Positions 1 to 13,305 of a stretch of 64,000 bases of DNA are shown in pieces (position 1 is the stretch's first letter; each line of letters opens with the position of its first letter). This stretch comes from Ecdyonurus torrentis. Its lineage: Eukaryota; Arthropoda; Insecta; Ephemeroptera; Heptageniidae. The notes below the pieces were generated by a model, which had not been told where the DNA came from, made no database searches, and saw only the letters and a program-made list of their open reading frames with translations. The DNA is taken from positions 27,173,325 through 27,237,324 of the forward strand of contig OX439135.1 in the NCBI GenBank assembly GCA_949318235.1, given 5' to 3'. A program made the position numbers and the translations under genes.

Positions 1-4
1 GAGA

Positions 5-146
<142 letters not shown>

Positions 147-220
147 TAAGTTATTATGAATGGACAACGTAGAAACTTTTGGGGTTAACAAAATTAGACT
201 TTATTATAACAGTTTTGTGA

Positions 221-256
<36 letters not shown>

Positions 257-368
257 ATAACGCTGGAAAAAAAACACTCTTGCTTTATCTTATCTAATCA
301 GTAAAACACTGAATGACAATTGTTTTCACTTCACATATTCATGGGAATTTTACTTGCGTGCTACTACA

Positions 369-475
369 TATAGGATGCATGCATATGACGTCATATTAAT
401 ACGCGTGGACGCCATATTGGAGTAATTAATAACATTGCTCAGCATAGGACAAACTTTGTTTTAAGAATATTTTCT
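369..475 (+). mobile_element. Family A fragment (left end)
   Basis: TATAGGATGCATGC, ATGACGTCATATT and GCTCAGCATAGGACAAAC match the A left third. It stops where family E starts (476). Confidence 0.65.
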
Positions 476-788
476 TTAAAGGCGTAGAACACCTTAAACA
501 AAAAAGTTGCGTAATATCCTAACAAACCTGAAAATCAACGTTGATTTGGCCGGAGTCATTGATTTCTAATTTATTTTCCATTCACAAAATGCCACTGCCG
601 GTCACTGACGGCACAGCTCGCCCGGTCCACGCGCAAGTAAGCCGGGCGAGCTGTGACGTCAGTGACCGGCAGTGGCATTTTGTGAATGGAATATAAATTA
701 GAAATCAATGACTTCGGCCAAATCAAAGTTAATTTTCAGGTTTGTTAGGATATTACGCAACTTTTTTTTGTTCAAGGTGTTCTACGCC
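476..788. mobile_element. Family E palindromic element
   Basis: TTAAAGGCGTAGAACACCTT pairs with AAGGTGTTCTACGCC. Arms about 130 bp including CAAAATGCCACTGCCGGTCA. The tip is GC-rich (GCCCGGTCCACGCGCAAG) and TGACGTCAGTGACC lies in one arm. Confidence 0.85.
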
Positions 789-1204
789 AGGAAAGCCGCA
801 AGCGCCCATATTAAACCTGATTTCCCCTTTTGAGGGATGAAAGGATGTAGAAGGAAGAGATAGAGTGTTGGTAGAAGGATTGGAAGGTAGCGGCTAGTGT
901 ATTATAGGCGATACATTAAAATTAATAAATACATATAGCTGTGGGCTCACTAGGGCCCTCAATTTGTCAACTTTATTTTTTATTGATTTTTTTTTTTTTT
1001 ATGACAACTATCATTGAAAAATCATAAAATTCTTGTAAGTTGTAAAATGAATTATTTAATAAGAACAATTTCAATAAAAACATTGTAATCACTAATTAGT
1101 CTTATCTCTAATGTTAATTTACTATATATAATGTTTAAACAAATGCAAAACGGGCCGTTTTGCAAACATCCATTTAAGTGAAAAAAAAACACAAAAGTAA
1201 CATA
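789..1204. other. No gene or known repeat
   Basis: AT-rich sequence. GTGGGCTCACTAGGGCCCTC at about 940 resembles, in reverse, GGGCCCTAGAGTGAGCCCAC at about 45746, so a dispersed repeat may be present. Confidence 0.5.
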
Positions 1205-1333
1205 GAAAAATAAAGATTTCCCAAAGCAAATTACCCAAAACGAAAGTGTGTCCCATGCTGAGCAATGTTATCCACTACTCCAGTATGGCGTCCAAGCGCA
1301 TGAAATATGACGTCATGCGGATACAACCTATAG
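1205..1333 (-). mobile_element. Family A fragment, reverse
   Basis: ATGCTGAGCAATGTTATCCA, CCAGTATGGCGTCCAAGCGC and ATGACGTCAT then GGATACAACCTATA match the left end of A in reverse. Confidence 0.65.
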
Positions 1334-1369
1334 ATGCATAGCATGTATGCATATAAACATGCATATGTA

Positions 1370-1689
1370 TATAGGGCGTTTTCATTGATGTTAAAGTCGA
1401 CGTCATAAGTGAGTACTAAATAACATTGCCTGGTATAGGAACATAACACAATTTCCCAGTTTAAAAATACTTCACAATATTTTTGAGAGCATTGATTTTG
1501 TTAACAGGTTGAATTAGTATCTCAAGTATATGTGAGAAAAAAAAAATATTAATGACCAAAAAATAGCCAATTTTTTAAATAAAATAGTCAAAAACTAGGT
1601 TTGTCCTATGCTGAGCAATGTTTTTCATTGCTTATATAAGAAGAGCATCGAAAAGCACTCAGAATGACGTCATGCGTACACACCCTATA
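1370..1689 (+). mobile_element. Family A2 element, complete
   Basis: From TATAGGGCGTTTTCATTG to GTACACACCCTATA. It shares the TTTTTGAGAGCATTGAT core with A but has its own part AAGAAGAGCATCGAAAAGCA. TGACGTCA or ACGTCAT near both ends. Confidence 0.75.
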
Positions 1690-1935
1690 TATTCATGCGT
1701 AATAAATGTAAATATTTCCAATATTTGCAGCAATATCACAAAGATGGAATAGACAAACAAAGTATCGCAGTAAATATTATTGCAGTGTGGCGCAAGTTAT
1801 CATCTATCTCGTCTATTATCTCCTGTCAATATGAACGTAATGAAACAATAGTCAATATTTAATAATAACAATAATTAAACAATAGCGTCAGTTGGTTTTA
1901 TCTCTTTTGTAGCTTCATCATATATGTGCAAATAT

Positions 1936-2290
<355 letters not shown>

Positions 2291-2299
2291 CAGCGCTGG

Positions 2300-2628
2300 C
2301 CTTAGTTATTATCCTTACTTATACCTTATTATCCATGAATTAGACACCAACACGTTGATTTTGTATTTATTTTGACTGTTATTTCACGTATCTGACGTCA
2401 CAATGTACCACCGCCAATCACAGTCACCGCTCTGGTCACGTGATAAATTTAAGCCCCTCTCTCAAGTTCTTAACCCCTATCATCTGTACATTGTGACGTC
2501 AGATATAACCGTCAAAATAAAAATAAATACAAAATCAACGTGTTGGTGTCTAATTCATGGATAATAAGGTATGGTAATTATCAATCTAGTATTCTAAATG
2601 TTAAAAAGTAAGTTGACAAGGGATTTAA
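2300..2628. mobile_element. Family C palindromic element
   Basis: Arms pair through CCTTATTATCCATGAATTAG and CTAATTCATGGATAATAAGG. Two TGACGTCA sites flank a centre with CCAATCACAG and TCACGTGA. The left outer end is lost in the TA microsatellite. Confidence 0.8.
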
Positions 2629-3105
2629 TAAAAAAATAAACGTTTTTCACTGAATAGAGTCAATAGAAAGAGATTTTTTTAAAGTAAAAAATGTTTCAAG
2701 TAATACTGCTGCCTGTTTCTTAGATGAAGAAAAAAAAAAAAAAAAAAAAAAAAGTTATTTTTTTTTTAATCAGGCAACTTTTTCAAAAGGTTAAGAAGTG
2801 AAGGACTAAAATTATCAATTCTACAGAATTATATATAAGTTTTAAATTTAAACGTTTTCCTATAAACTTTATTTTGAAGTCCCCTATATATTTAGTGTGT
2901 CTAACATAAGTGGATAACTTAGAAAGTAGTCTATTAATTTTTAACATTCAAAGTGGTCTATTAATTTTTAATGTTAAAAGGGGTCATCAACCAATGTCAA
3001 ATACATGAAACAAAAGTGACTTTTAGGAAAGTCGGTGAACATCACTCAAAATTATTTTCGTTCTTTAAATATGGTACAGAATTCAACATTAAAATCTTCA
3101 TTTTA

Positions 3106-3255
3106 TATAGGGTGTATGCGCATGACGTCATATTTATTACGCTTGGAGGCCATACTGGAGTAGTGTATAGCTTAGCATAGGACAAACTTTGGTTTTCTGT
3201 GAGAAATCGGTAATTTTTAACTCTTGTTATTTTTCTCGCATACTTGAAGTACCAA
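3106..3255 (+). mobile_element. Family A fragment
   Basis: TATAGGGTGTATGCGCATGA to the CTCGCATACTTGAAGTACC region, then replaced by family B at 3260. Confidence 0.7.
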
Positions 3256-3259
3256 GCTA

Positions 3260-3545
3260 TTAAAGCCATAGACCACATAAGGCAACGTGAAGTTGAATAA
3301 ACACGAAATGGTATTTTCAAAACTGATGATAATTTTGATCAGAATGTTAATGTAGCCCCACTAGAGAGCGTGAAAATACAGTAAAGTATGCAATTTAAGT
3401 GACTATACATATTTATGACGTCAGAAACATGTAAAAAAAAGTAAGAAAATGTTTTGCAGGTTGCATAAATCTAAATTTTGAGATGACTGCCACGGAGCTA
3501 CAGTTGGGTTTTGAGACAAACTAAAGTCATTAAACACTTGTAGGT
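3260..3545 (+). mobile_element. Family B element, right end missing
   Basis: TTAAAGCCATAGACCACATA, then GAATGTTAATGTAGCCCCAC, TTTATGACGTCAGAAACATG, AGCTACAGTTGGGTTTTGAG. Confidence 0.75.
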
Positions 3546-3659
3546 TAAAATGAGAAGCTTAAATAATTCATTTTACCAAATAATGAACTATTTGAGCTTA
3601 CAATGACATAAAAAAAAAAAAAAACTAACTAACAGTAAGCACAGTACCAAACTTTTTCC

Positions 3660-3930
3660 CGGAATTCACTTTAACCTCATGTCATCAGCCAATCACAGTC
3701 AAGTTATTTGGTCACGTGATGAACTCAAAACCCTTGCCACCACTTTGCAACCCCATCAGTATACATTGTGACGTCAGATAAGTTTTATTTCAACCGTCAA
3801 ACGGAAAATGAATGAAAATAAATACAAAATCAACGCGTTCATGTCTAATTCACCATACTATGGTATGTAAATTACTCTCTTAGAATTCTAAAGGATGTTA
3901 AAAAAAGTGCATAAGGGCTTTAATGGAATT
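3660..3930. mobile_element. Diverged family C copy
   Basis: CCAATCACAGTCAAGTTATT, GGTCACGTGATGAACTC, ACATTGTGACGTCAGATAAG and GTGTCTAATT-like sequence identify it. Confidence 0.55.
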
Positions 3931-4017
3931 ATTTTAGTTACTCGTAATAACAATAAAAAGTTTATATCTTAAATAAGTTAGGATTCGTAACTAAATTTTT
4001 AGATTGCATAATATTTT

Positions 4018-4232
4018 CTTGCCATATTGTGTTATCGTGCTATACACCAATCCCAGTCCCAGTCAAGACATTGTCTTATCGACAGGTCTATCAGGACTTT
4101 TCAATTAATGGAAAACGCACACACGGGCCGGCCACGGCCTAAGTACACAGCCCGGCATTCTTCATAACAGCCTAGAGAAACCGTGGAAACATTTAGGCAG
4201 GCTGGTCGGTGCAATCACATCAATCATGCACC
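4018..4232 (-). mobile_element. SINE-like repeat, reverse copy
   Basis: Reverse complement of 58340-58565, including the interval ATTGGTGTATAGCACGATAA and GGCTGGTCGGTGCA. The poly-A side is degraded here. Confidence 0.55.
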
Positions 4233-4612
4233 TCCCGAATACTGTGCGTCGTCATGGAATGCATGTAAACATACATCGTGCAACGTGTTGTGCTCTCTCT
4301 CACACTTCACGTACGTTGCGTGTTTTTTTTGTTAACTTGCGTGCAAATAGAATAGTAAAAAGTAGATTTCAATAACAACAACTGTACAAAGTAGGATAAT
4401 TTATATAAAATCGATTTTAAACATTGACAATCGAATACTGCGTCTATTTTTTGTTATTCATATTATACGTTATGTTATTATTAACATTATATATTTATAT
4501 TATTGACTTTGTATAATATCGACTTAATATCGACTTGCAGACAAAAAAACTTATGACATATCGATTGCAAAGACGACTTCAATTATTTATGACTTATATT
4601 CATGACAAACAT

Positions 4613-4885
4613 ATAGAGCGGTTGTATACTCATATTTAAGAGCCGCCATATTGGTGGTAAGGAATACATAGGCCAGCATAGGATAAACGTCATTTTTATA
4701 TTTTTTGAAGAAGCTTCCAAGCTCAATCAAAGCCTTATTTGTAGCTCCTAATAAGCTACAAGAATATTGGAAAACTTTGTTCAATTGAAATGAACTTTTT
4801 ATGTGTGAATTAGTAGAAATGATGTTTGCCCTATGCTGGACAATGTTTTAGGCACCACAAACATGGCGGCAAAGCGCAAGGACTC
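4613..4885 (+). mobile_element. Family D element
   Basis: TATAGAGCGGTTGTATACTC, AGAGCCGCCATATTGGTGG, TTTGTAGCTCCTAATAAGCT and CACCACAAACATGGCGGC. Confidence 0.75.
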
Positions 4886-5134
4886 ACACAAACGGACACC
4901 TCTTGTATATAACTCACCCTCTCTAGAATACTCAAAGCCGCCTATTGCCCGTGACTCTGCCATACTTACTGACAGAGAGCCTTTACTTTACCTCAAATTT
5001 AACTCTATAACTTACTATCTTTCTTTGTGTAGCGCGATAAGAAAACATATATCTCTAATTGTCCACTTTATCGTGCATTGACGGTGAGAGATAACATGCT
5101 GCTTTATCATAGTGTAGTCACATGTAGGGGGATT

Positions 5135-5137
<3 letters not shown>

Positions 5138-5190
<53 letters not shown>

Positions 5191-5428
5191 TGAGTGTGTG
5201 TGTGTGAGTGAGTGAGTGGGTGGGTGGGTGAGTGAGTGAGTGAGTGAGTGAGTGAGTGAGTGAGTGAGTGAGTGAGTGAGTGAGTGAGTGAGTGAGTGAG
5301 TGAGTGAGTGAGTGAGTGAGTGAGTGAGTGAGTGAGTGAGTGAGTGAGTGAGTGAGTGAGTGAGTGAGTGAGTGAGTGAGTGAGTGAGTGAGTGAGTGAG
5401 TGAGTGAGTGAGTGAGTGAGTGAGTGAA
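5138..5428. repeat. (GT)n then (GAGT)n microsatellite
   Basis: GT-rich to about 5188, GTGGGTGG transition, then a nearly pure tetranucleotide to 5426. Confidence 0.95.
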
Positions 5429-6079
5429 CGAATGAATTTATCATATGATGTTTTTATATAGAAATAATTATATGTTTTCTTCATTTTACATTATTATTTG
5501 GAGATTTTTGGAGAAATAAAATGCAAAAGTTCCAGAAAAGTTTAAGTTATGGATATTAAGTAGGATATAATTAAGTATACTTTTAATGTGTTTTAATTCC
5601 ATAGTTTTTTTTTACATAAATTATATTTTTTAATTTAAATTATTTATTTTATTTTTAATTAATTAACAGTAATTTTAATTCTAAGTAAGAAGTATTCACA
5701 CATAAGCTGCATACTTTAAAATAAATTTCAGACAACCATTGTAAAACTCACGTGATTTTCCTAACAAATGCGCCATTGCGTCTTGATAGATATAATAAAT
5801 CAACGTCACAAAATCTAATAAAATCTTTCTCACTTTTCAAAGTAAATTTGTCAGAGTGTCAACTATGGTCACTTTGAACCTGGGTATAGTCAGTAAATAC
5901 TAAGTAAGTGTTGTACTATATATACTTATACAAAGTCACTATATATAATGTAGTAATCGCATGTTAACTAACATCAATATTTCTAATGTTCACATACACT
6001 CACTTAACAGATATCTGATGACTTTCAAGTTTTTGGTTAGATTATCGTATTTAGGGCTTTCGATGCTTTATACATTAAT
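5429..6079. other. No gene or known repeat
   Basis: AT-rich; nothing supported. Confidence 0.5.
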
Positions 6080-6404
6080 AGCATTAGCATTTATATCACA
6101 AAACACATGATGGGACTTATATAAATAACTTTAGTTTGTATCAAAACTCAACTGTAGCTCCGTAGCAGTGATCAGAAAATTCGATTTATGCAACCCGCAC
6201 AACATTTTCATACTAATTTTTGCATGTTTCTGACGTCATAAACATGAATATTCACGCAAATTGCATACTTTACAGTATTTTCACGCTCTCTCGTGGGGTT
6301 ACATTAACATTCTGGTAAAAATTGTCATCAGTTTTGAAGTTCCCATTTCGTGTTTATGCATTAAAAAGCACGTGTGGTTTTATGTGTTCTATGGCTTTAA
6401 TAGC
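6080..6404 (-). mobile_element. Family B element, reverse
   Basis: CACAAAACACATGATGGGAC to GTTCTATGGCTTTAA. It contains TTTCTGACGTCATAAACATG. Confidence 0.75.
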
Positions 6405-6449
6405 ATTTCAAATATGTGAATAAAAAAGTATATAAAAAACAAAAACAGA

Positions 6450-6545
6450 TTTTCAAAAGAAAACCAAGTTTGCCCTATGCTGAGCAATGTTATTCTCTGC
6501 TCCAGTATTTCAAACACATTAAATATGACGTCATTTAACCCTCAA
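6450..6545 (-). mobile_element. Family A fragment, reverse
   Basis: CCCTATGCTGAGCAATGTTA and ATATGACGTCATTTAACCCT match the A left end in reverse. Confidence 0.6.
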
Positions 6546-6734
6546 GTATATGATTCTAATTGCAATGCAACTATACGTGAGTTGTTCAAGTGTATATGTG
6601 GCAATTAGAGTAACGTATGCTACACGACATTTTATTTGCATTGGCTTTGGGTTTTTTAAATAATCAAATATTTATATTATTCAATTTTTTACAATATTTT
6701 ATAACCAGAAAAAAATGCTTTACTTAAAATTCAA

Positions 6735-6855
6735 GCTATTAACAAAATCAATTCTCTCCAAAAAAATGCTTAGTATTTTTAAACTGGCAAAATGTGTCAT
6801 TTTTCCTATGCGGCCCATGTTATTGAGTGATCTAGCGTGGCATCGATTTTAACTT
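6735..6855 (+). mobile_element. Family A right-end fragment
   Basis: TTTTTAAACTGGCAAAATGT and CCATGTTATTGAGTGATC match the A right third. The copy is diverged. Confidence 0.5.
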
Positions 6856-6876
6856 ACCTTTATTCAAGTAGTTAAT

Positions 6877-7290
<414 letters not shown>

Positions 7291-7609
7291 TCCTATATAG
7301 AAAAGCCATATGCAGCAGATATTACAGTTAAACAGTAAACTATGGTAAATAGATAATTTGCATATGCTACATAACAACATAAATCATGATGTCAAGACAC
7401 TGCAGATATTGTGGCCGCACCATTGTATACATATATAGTCAGAGCATCATTGATTATAGAGGCCTTATGCTTGACTACTCTCGCTCGCAGCATATGTTGA
7501 CAAAACTACACAACATCTTTGCCAACATTTTAGCATCATTGAGCGGCATAATGCAGGGGTCTTCGTTCGCACTTAATATATTGTGGAATCTTTACTAAAA
7601 AGAAATGTG

Positions 7610-7810
7610 AGAATGCTTTTAAAATCGTAGAATACGTTGGAAAAAAAATTCTGCCCAATATCCTATAACGTTGATTTAGCCACAGTCGTTGATTTATAAT
7701 TTATCAAGATGCGGTCAATGACGTCACCGCTCACTGGTCCATGTTAACGTACGCGTATAACAAACAAGCTGAAACGTCATCTGACTTTTTGTAATAAATT
7801 AGAAATTAAA
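7610..7810. mobile_element. Diverged family E copy
   Basis: AACGTTGATTTAGCCACAGT, GGTCAATGACGTCACCGCTC, GTACGCGTATAACAAAC. Right end replaced by family B. Confidence 0.5.
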
Positions 7811-8231
7811 GCCATAGACCACATAAAACAATATGTGCTTTTTAATGAATAAAGAAATGGGATCTTCAAAACTTTTGACAATTTTTGCCAGAATGTTAAA
7901 GGAATAGACTGGAAAAACAAATGAGTATTTACTTCACAAAACACTTGATGGGACTTATATAAATAACTTTAGTTTGTCTCAAAACCCAACTGTAGCTCCA
8001 TAGCAGTGATAAAAAAATTAATTTATGCAACCTGCACAACATTTTTTTACTGATTTTTGCATGTTTCTGACGTCATAAACATGAATAGTCACGCAAATTG
8101 CATAGTTTACAGTACTTTCACGCTCTCTCGTAGGGCTACATTAACATTCTGGTAAAAATTGTCATAATTTTGTAGATTCCATTTTGTGTTTATTCATTAA
8201 AAAGCACATGTTGTTTTATCTGGTCTTTTTA
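7811..8231. mobile_element. Two family B pieces head to head
   Basis: 7811-7904 is the forward left end (AAAGCCATAGACCACATAAA). 7905-8231 is a reverse copy starting AAAGGAATAGACTGG. Together they form an imperfect inverted repeat. Confidence 0.65.
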
Positions 8232-8267
8232 GCTAAAGTTTTAAGTAACATTTCTTGTTTACTTTCT

Positions 8268-8325
8268 GTTAACTAGCGACCGTCTAGTTGGCGAGATATC
8301 AGTCGCTCAACTACTGGCTCAAGTT
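8268..8325 (-). mobile_element. Family G terminal fragment
   Basis: GCGACCGTCTAGTTGGCGAG and ATATCAGTCGCTCAAC are the reverse complement of the G left end. The rest is missing. Confidence 0.45.
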
Positions 8326-8385
8326 TTTTTTGTTTTTATTTTCAATATCATATTACAAATTTTGAAAACTTTAGGTTACACATAT

Positions 8386-8662
8386 CCTTGCGCTTTGTCG
8401 CCATGTTTGTGGTGCCTATAATACATTGTTCAGCAAAGGGCAAACATCATTTTACCTCATTTGTTACAAAAATAAAAGCCTAATTTGAGTGTATGTATTT
8501 TTGTGATATTGTTGTAGCTTATTAGGAGCTACAAATAAGGCTTTGATTGAGCTTTGAAATTTGTTAATAAAAAAATGAAAATAAGGTTTTTATAGCGCTG
8601 GCCTATGTATTTCTGACCAACAAGATGGCGGCTCTTAAATATGGGTGCAACCTGCCTATATA
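8386..8662 (-). mobile_element. Family D element, reverse
   Basis: CTTGCGCTTTGTCGCCATGT to AAGATGGCGGCTCTTAAATA, then CTGCCTATA. Confidence 0.75.
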
Positions 8663-8805
8663 CAGCTTTATATACAGAAAATATAATACATGCAGTTTTT
8701 ACGAAATAGAACTTGTTAGGGAATTTTTAAAACAATTTTAACAAAAATAATCGGACGTATCGTTTTTTGTTGAATATAGCGGTGATGTCTTGCCTTTACC
8801 TGTTG

Positions 8806-9107
<302 letters not shown>

Positions 9108-9257
9108 GCTCTGCTTTGTTTCTCCTATACTTCACTTCCTGTCTTTAAGTTTCTGCTTATTAATCTATTCTTATCTGATTATTATTGTAAAAAAATGGGC
9201 GCTGTGTTATTATGCAAAATGCAAGACCATGTTACACAAAAATGGAGACAAAATTGC

Positions 9258-9572
9258 TATAGGGTGTTTGCATTAATGTTAAAGTCGATGCCATGTTGGA
9301 TAACTCAATAACATGGGTGGCATAGGAAAATAACACATTTTGCCAGTTTAAAACCACTATGCAATATTTTTGAGAGCATTGATGTTGTAAATATGTTGAA
9401 TTAGTATCTCAAATGAGTGAGAAAAATAACATGAACTATAACTAAATTAAAAAAATTAACAGATTTTTCAAAGAAGTTGTCTTAAACAAAACAAAGTTTG
9501 TCCTATGCTGAGCAATGTTACTTACTGCTCCTGTATGGCATTAAATGTGACGTCATCCGCATACACCCTATA
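9258..9572 (-). mobile_element. Family A element, complete, reverse
   Basis: TATAGGGTGTTTGCATTAAT to ATGTGACGTCATCCGC and ATACACCCTATA. All core blocks are present, about 315 bp. Confidence 0.8.
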
Positions 9573-9800
9573 CTAAAATAACACATTTTGCCAGTTTAAA
9601 ATTATTTAGCAATATTTTTGAGAGCATTGATGCTGTAAAAAGCTTGAATTTCAAGTATGTAAAAAAAAAAAAAAAAAAAAAAAATGATAAATTTCAAAAA
9701 AGAAAAAAAAAAAAGTTTATCATATGTTGATGTTATGTATTGCTCCAATATGGCGCCACAGCACATTTAAAATGACGTCATGCGCATACAACTTATATAA
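9573..9800 (-). mobile_element. Family A partial copy directly after the previous one
   Basis: Starts within TAACACATTTTGCCAGTTTA, lacks the right terminus, and ends ATGACGTCATGCGCATACAA. An A-run replaces part of the body. Confidence 0.6.
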
Positions 9801-10061
9801 CAATAAAATAAATATATAATTCACAATATTATTTCATTAATTTTACATTATACCGCATTGAGTGTCTCGAATATTCCCAAATGTTTTATCAAAACACAAT
9901 ATATTATTTATAAAATCTGACTTCAATTCTCTATGTTTGAACTTTAATATTATTCTCTTTTAAATCTAAAGAATAATCGATGAAATCTACTTTTATTTTT
10001 TTGTTTTTCTTAAATATTGACACAAATCGATTTGTGTATCGCACACACTAAAAAATCATCG

Positions 10062-10406
10062 TTAAAGCAATAGACCGGAGAAAAACGTAAGCATTTATAT
10101 CAAAAAACACTTGATATAATTAACATAAATAACTTTAGTTTGTCTCAAAACCCAACAGTAGCTTCGTAGCAGTGATCAGAATATTCAATTTATGCAACCC
10201 GTACAACATTTTCATACTAATTTTTGCATGTTTCTGACGTCATAAACATGAATAGTCCCGCAAATCGCATACTTTACAGTATTTTCACGCTCTCTCGTGG
10301 GGCTACATTAACATTGTGGTAAAAATTGTGATCAGTTTTGAAGATCCCATTTCGTGTTTATTCATTAAAAAGGACATGTTGTTTTATGTGGTCTATGGCT
10401 TTAAAG
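10062..10406 (-). mobile_element. Family B element, complete, reverse
   Basis: TTAAAGCAATAGACCGGAGA to GTGGTCTATGGCTTTAA, about 345 bp. TTAA is present at both ends. Confidence 0.85.
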
Positions 10407-10469
10407 AATTTACCTTATTCTAATGTATCACTGTGCAATATAGGAGAATTTTATTTATTTATTTGTTTA

Positions 10470-10752
10470 TAGAGCGGTTTCACCCATATTTTAGAGCTGC
10501 CATCTTGTTGGTCAGTAATACACAGGCCAGCATAGGAACAACGTCATTTTTATATTTTTAATAGCAAAAGAAGCTTCCAAGCTCAATCAAAGCCTTATTT
10601 GTAGCTCCTAATAAGCTACAAGAATATCACAAAAAATTTGTTCACTTTGAATTAAACTATTTTTATGTGAAAAATTAGGAGAAATGATGATTCCCAATGC
10701 TGGACAATGCATTGGGCACCACAAACATGGCGTCAAAGCGCAAGCAGTCTAT
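10470..10752 (+). mobile_element. Family D element
   Basis: TATAGAGCGGTTTCACCCAT to ACATGGCGTCAAAGCGCAAG and CAGTCTAT. Confidence 0.75.
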
Positions 10753-10762
10753 TTATTTGTTT

Positions 10763-10797
<35 letters not shown>

Positions 10798-10814
10798 TTT
10801 TTTAGTGACATCTC

Positions 10815-11041
10815 TGAAAAAACTGTAAAGTATACAATTTGCGTGAAAAATCATGTTTATGACGTCAGAAACATGCAAAAATTAGTATGAAAATGTTGTG
10901 CGGGTTGCATAGATTGAATATTCTGATCACTGCTACGAAGCTACAGTTGGGTTTTGAGACAAACTTAAGTTATTTATGTAAATCCCATCAAGTGTTTTGT
11001 CATATAAATGCTTATGTTTTTCTCTGGTCTATTGCTTTAAT
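10815..11041 (+). mobile_element. Family B element, left-truncated
   Basis: Starts at AAAAAACTGTAAAGTATACA after a T-run, contains TTTATGACGTCAGAAACATG, and ends TCTCTGGTCTATTGCTTTAA. Confidence 0.7.
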
Positions 11042-11467
11042 TATCTAAGTTTGTCATAACAAAACATTTATAAAAAAGACAAAGCAAAAAGAATTCCTAA
11101 TATATAAAATAAATAATTACCTGTGCTTAACATAATGTACAATATAATGTAGCAAGGTAATGAACTACATCATAGAAAATACTAATTTTAAGTTTTATAT
11201 TAAAACATCGCAGCAAACAATTTATTATATCGTTTTTATCGCACTTCAATTTACTTTATTAACTTTCTTTTTTAGCTTACAAATTTTTAAAGTACATAAA
11301 TCATCTTGTAAAAACCAAAGTACTTGTATACTTTGTATAAACAAAGCAACATGGAAAACTTTTTATGAACTTTTAGTTATTTGCGATACATACCTTAATT
11401 ACATTATGAAAAATGTATATTATATATATATATATATATATATACATTTTAACACATATGTTTTGTG

Positions 11468-13305
11468 CAGTGGCGTAGCCAGGATTTTACCACAGGGGGG
11501 GTTCAGGTCTGAACCAGCCGGGGCGAAGCCCCCAAAAGCCCGCCGCAGGCGCGAAATTTTTTGAGGTTACGCCCCCTTTTTTGACGAAATTTATGTATTT
11601 ATTATGCATTTAATTTTAAATGAAGTAAAATTTAAGTTTGAGATTTTGACGTGCCAAAATGTGGATTTGCTTCTAACATACAAAATTATAAAACTACTAT
11701 TATTTGCTACATTATTAATATTTTATTTTAGAGACAATATACTTGATATTTATAACTATTAAGTAAATTTTGACTGGGAATATCGAGTGGTAGCACAATA
11801 ACACAATATGACCAGCAAAAAAAAAAAGAAAAAAAATCATAATAATAAAAATGAAATGGAGAGAAAAGCTATAAATATAATGTCTAATTAAGCCACTCTG
11901 ATCAAGCAATGTGGATATTTCATTAAACCAATGTTTTGATGCTCAAAATATTTTTAAGGGTGCATTTTTTTAAAGAATTCTATAGGGTGTATGCGGATGA
12001 CGTCATATTTATTGCGCTTGGAGGCCATACTGGAGTAGTGCATAACATTGCTCAGCATAGGACAAACTTCGTTTAAGCCAATTTTCTTTGGGAAATCGTT
12101 TAGTTTTTTGTTAATGTTATTTTTCTCACATATACTTTGAGATACTAATTCAACATATTTACAACATCCAAGCTCTCAAAAATATTGCATAGTGTTTTTA
12201 AAATGGCTAAATGATTTTTTTTCCTATATGTCACCCATGTTATTGAGTTATCCAACATGGCGGTGACATTAACATGAATGCATACACCCTATAAAAACAA
12301 ATTTAAAATTAACTAAAAATTATGAATTGCTGTATTCTTTATATTTCATTTTATATAGCACTGTATTTACGCAGCCCGCAGAACGTAAAACACCTGATGA
12401 CCGCAACCCGAAATACACAAAAACTTAAAAAATATGTATCATTGTACTTTATTAACAGAAAATACTTCCATTATTGTTAAATGATGATTTCAGAAATACA
12501 AACTTACAACCTTAAAATAATTTTGAGCTTCAAATCATTTTTCAATACTTTTTTTTTTTTAGTGTAGATTTTGCTGTATTTTACGATTTAGTTTTGTCAT
12601 ATTAGTCTAACAAGTTTTTTTTTTTTTTTTTATATATATATTTTTAAAGTTTAAAAGTATAACGTCAGGTAATTTATTGTTTTACAATAAAAGAAAAACC
12701 AATCAAAACTAAAGAGAATTTCAGCAACTCTTATACGCAATTTTTGCTATATACCAATTTTACTTCTTCTTAGTCTTTTTTTTTTTTCTGAAATTGGCTA
12801 ATTGGCTAAAAATCATCGAATATGGGCTAAAATAAACTTAATATATTTTGAAAACTTCCTTATACTAGTATAGTTTGAAATTTTTGTTTTTGTGTACGCT
12901 TTTGCTTTTGAAATCACGTCGTTATATTTATTTTTATACCCTCTATGCTAGAAAACTGTGAAGTTTTTACTTATAATTTTTTTTTCCACGGAAAACCGAA
13001 AATTTAAAATATTTAATGATAAATCTAGTTAATTGTTTGGTTATAGTACTACAAAATATTTGGTACCTTAAAATCATATATATGTGTCTACCGCTAATAC
13101 CGCTATCAGTGAAGAATGTAAAATTAGTAAACTAATAATAATAATTAACATATTCGAGCGAAGCGAGAAATTTTTTACGATTTTTTCTCCTAAAATACTA
13201 TTTTTGTTGCAAAATTTTTGTTCACTTTTTAATTTTAGTGTATATTTTCCAAATCCACAGGGGGGGTTTGAACCCCCAACCCCCCCCCCCCTGGCTACGC
13301 CACTG
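11468..13305. mobile_element. Non-autonomous hAT-like transposon with intact target duplication
   Basis: It starts CAGTGGCGTAGCCAGG and ends with the exact reverse complement CCTGGCTACGCCACTG. The 8 bp GTTTTGTG is duplicated on both sides (11460-11467 and 13306-13313). An 8-bp duplication is the hAT hallmark. G/C-rich ends enclose an AT-rich body with no transposase frame. A full family A element (11991-12293) is nested within. Confidence 0.85.
11991..12293 (+). mobile_element. Family A element, complete, nested in the first hAT-like element
   Basis: TATAGGGTGTATGCGGATGA to GCATACACCCTATA, 303 bp. Inverted ends and TA on both sides. Confidence 0.85.

Noticed and set aside
5107..5484. Ser-Leu-Thr-His repeat frames
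   Set aside because: Translation of the GAGT tetranucleotide. The same reasoning removes the Tyr-Ile, Ser-Leu, Cys-Val and His-Ser-Phe-Ile frames elsewhere.
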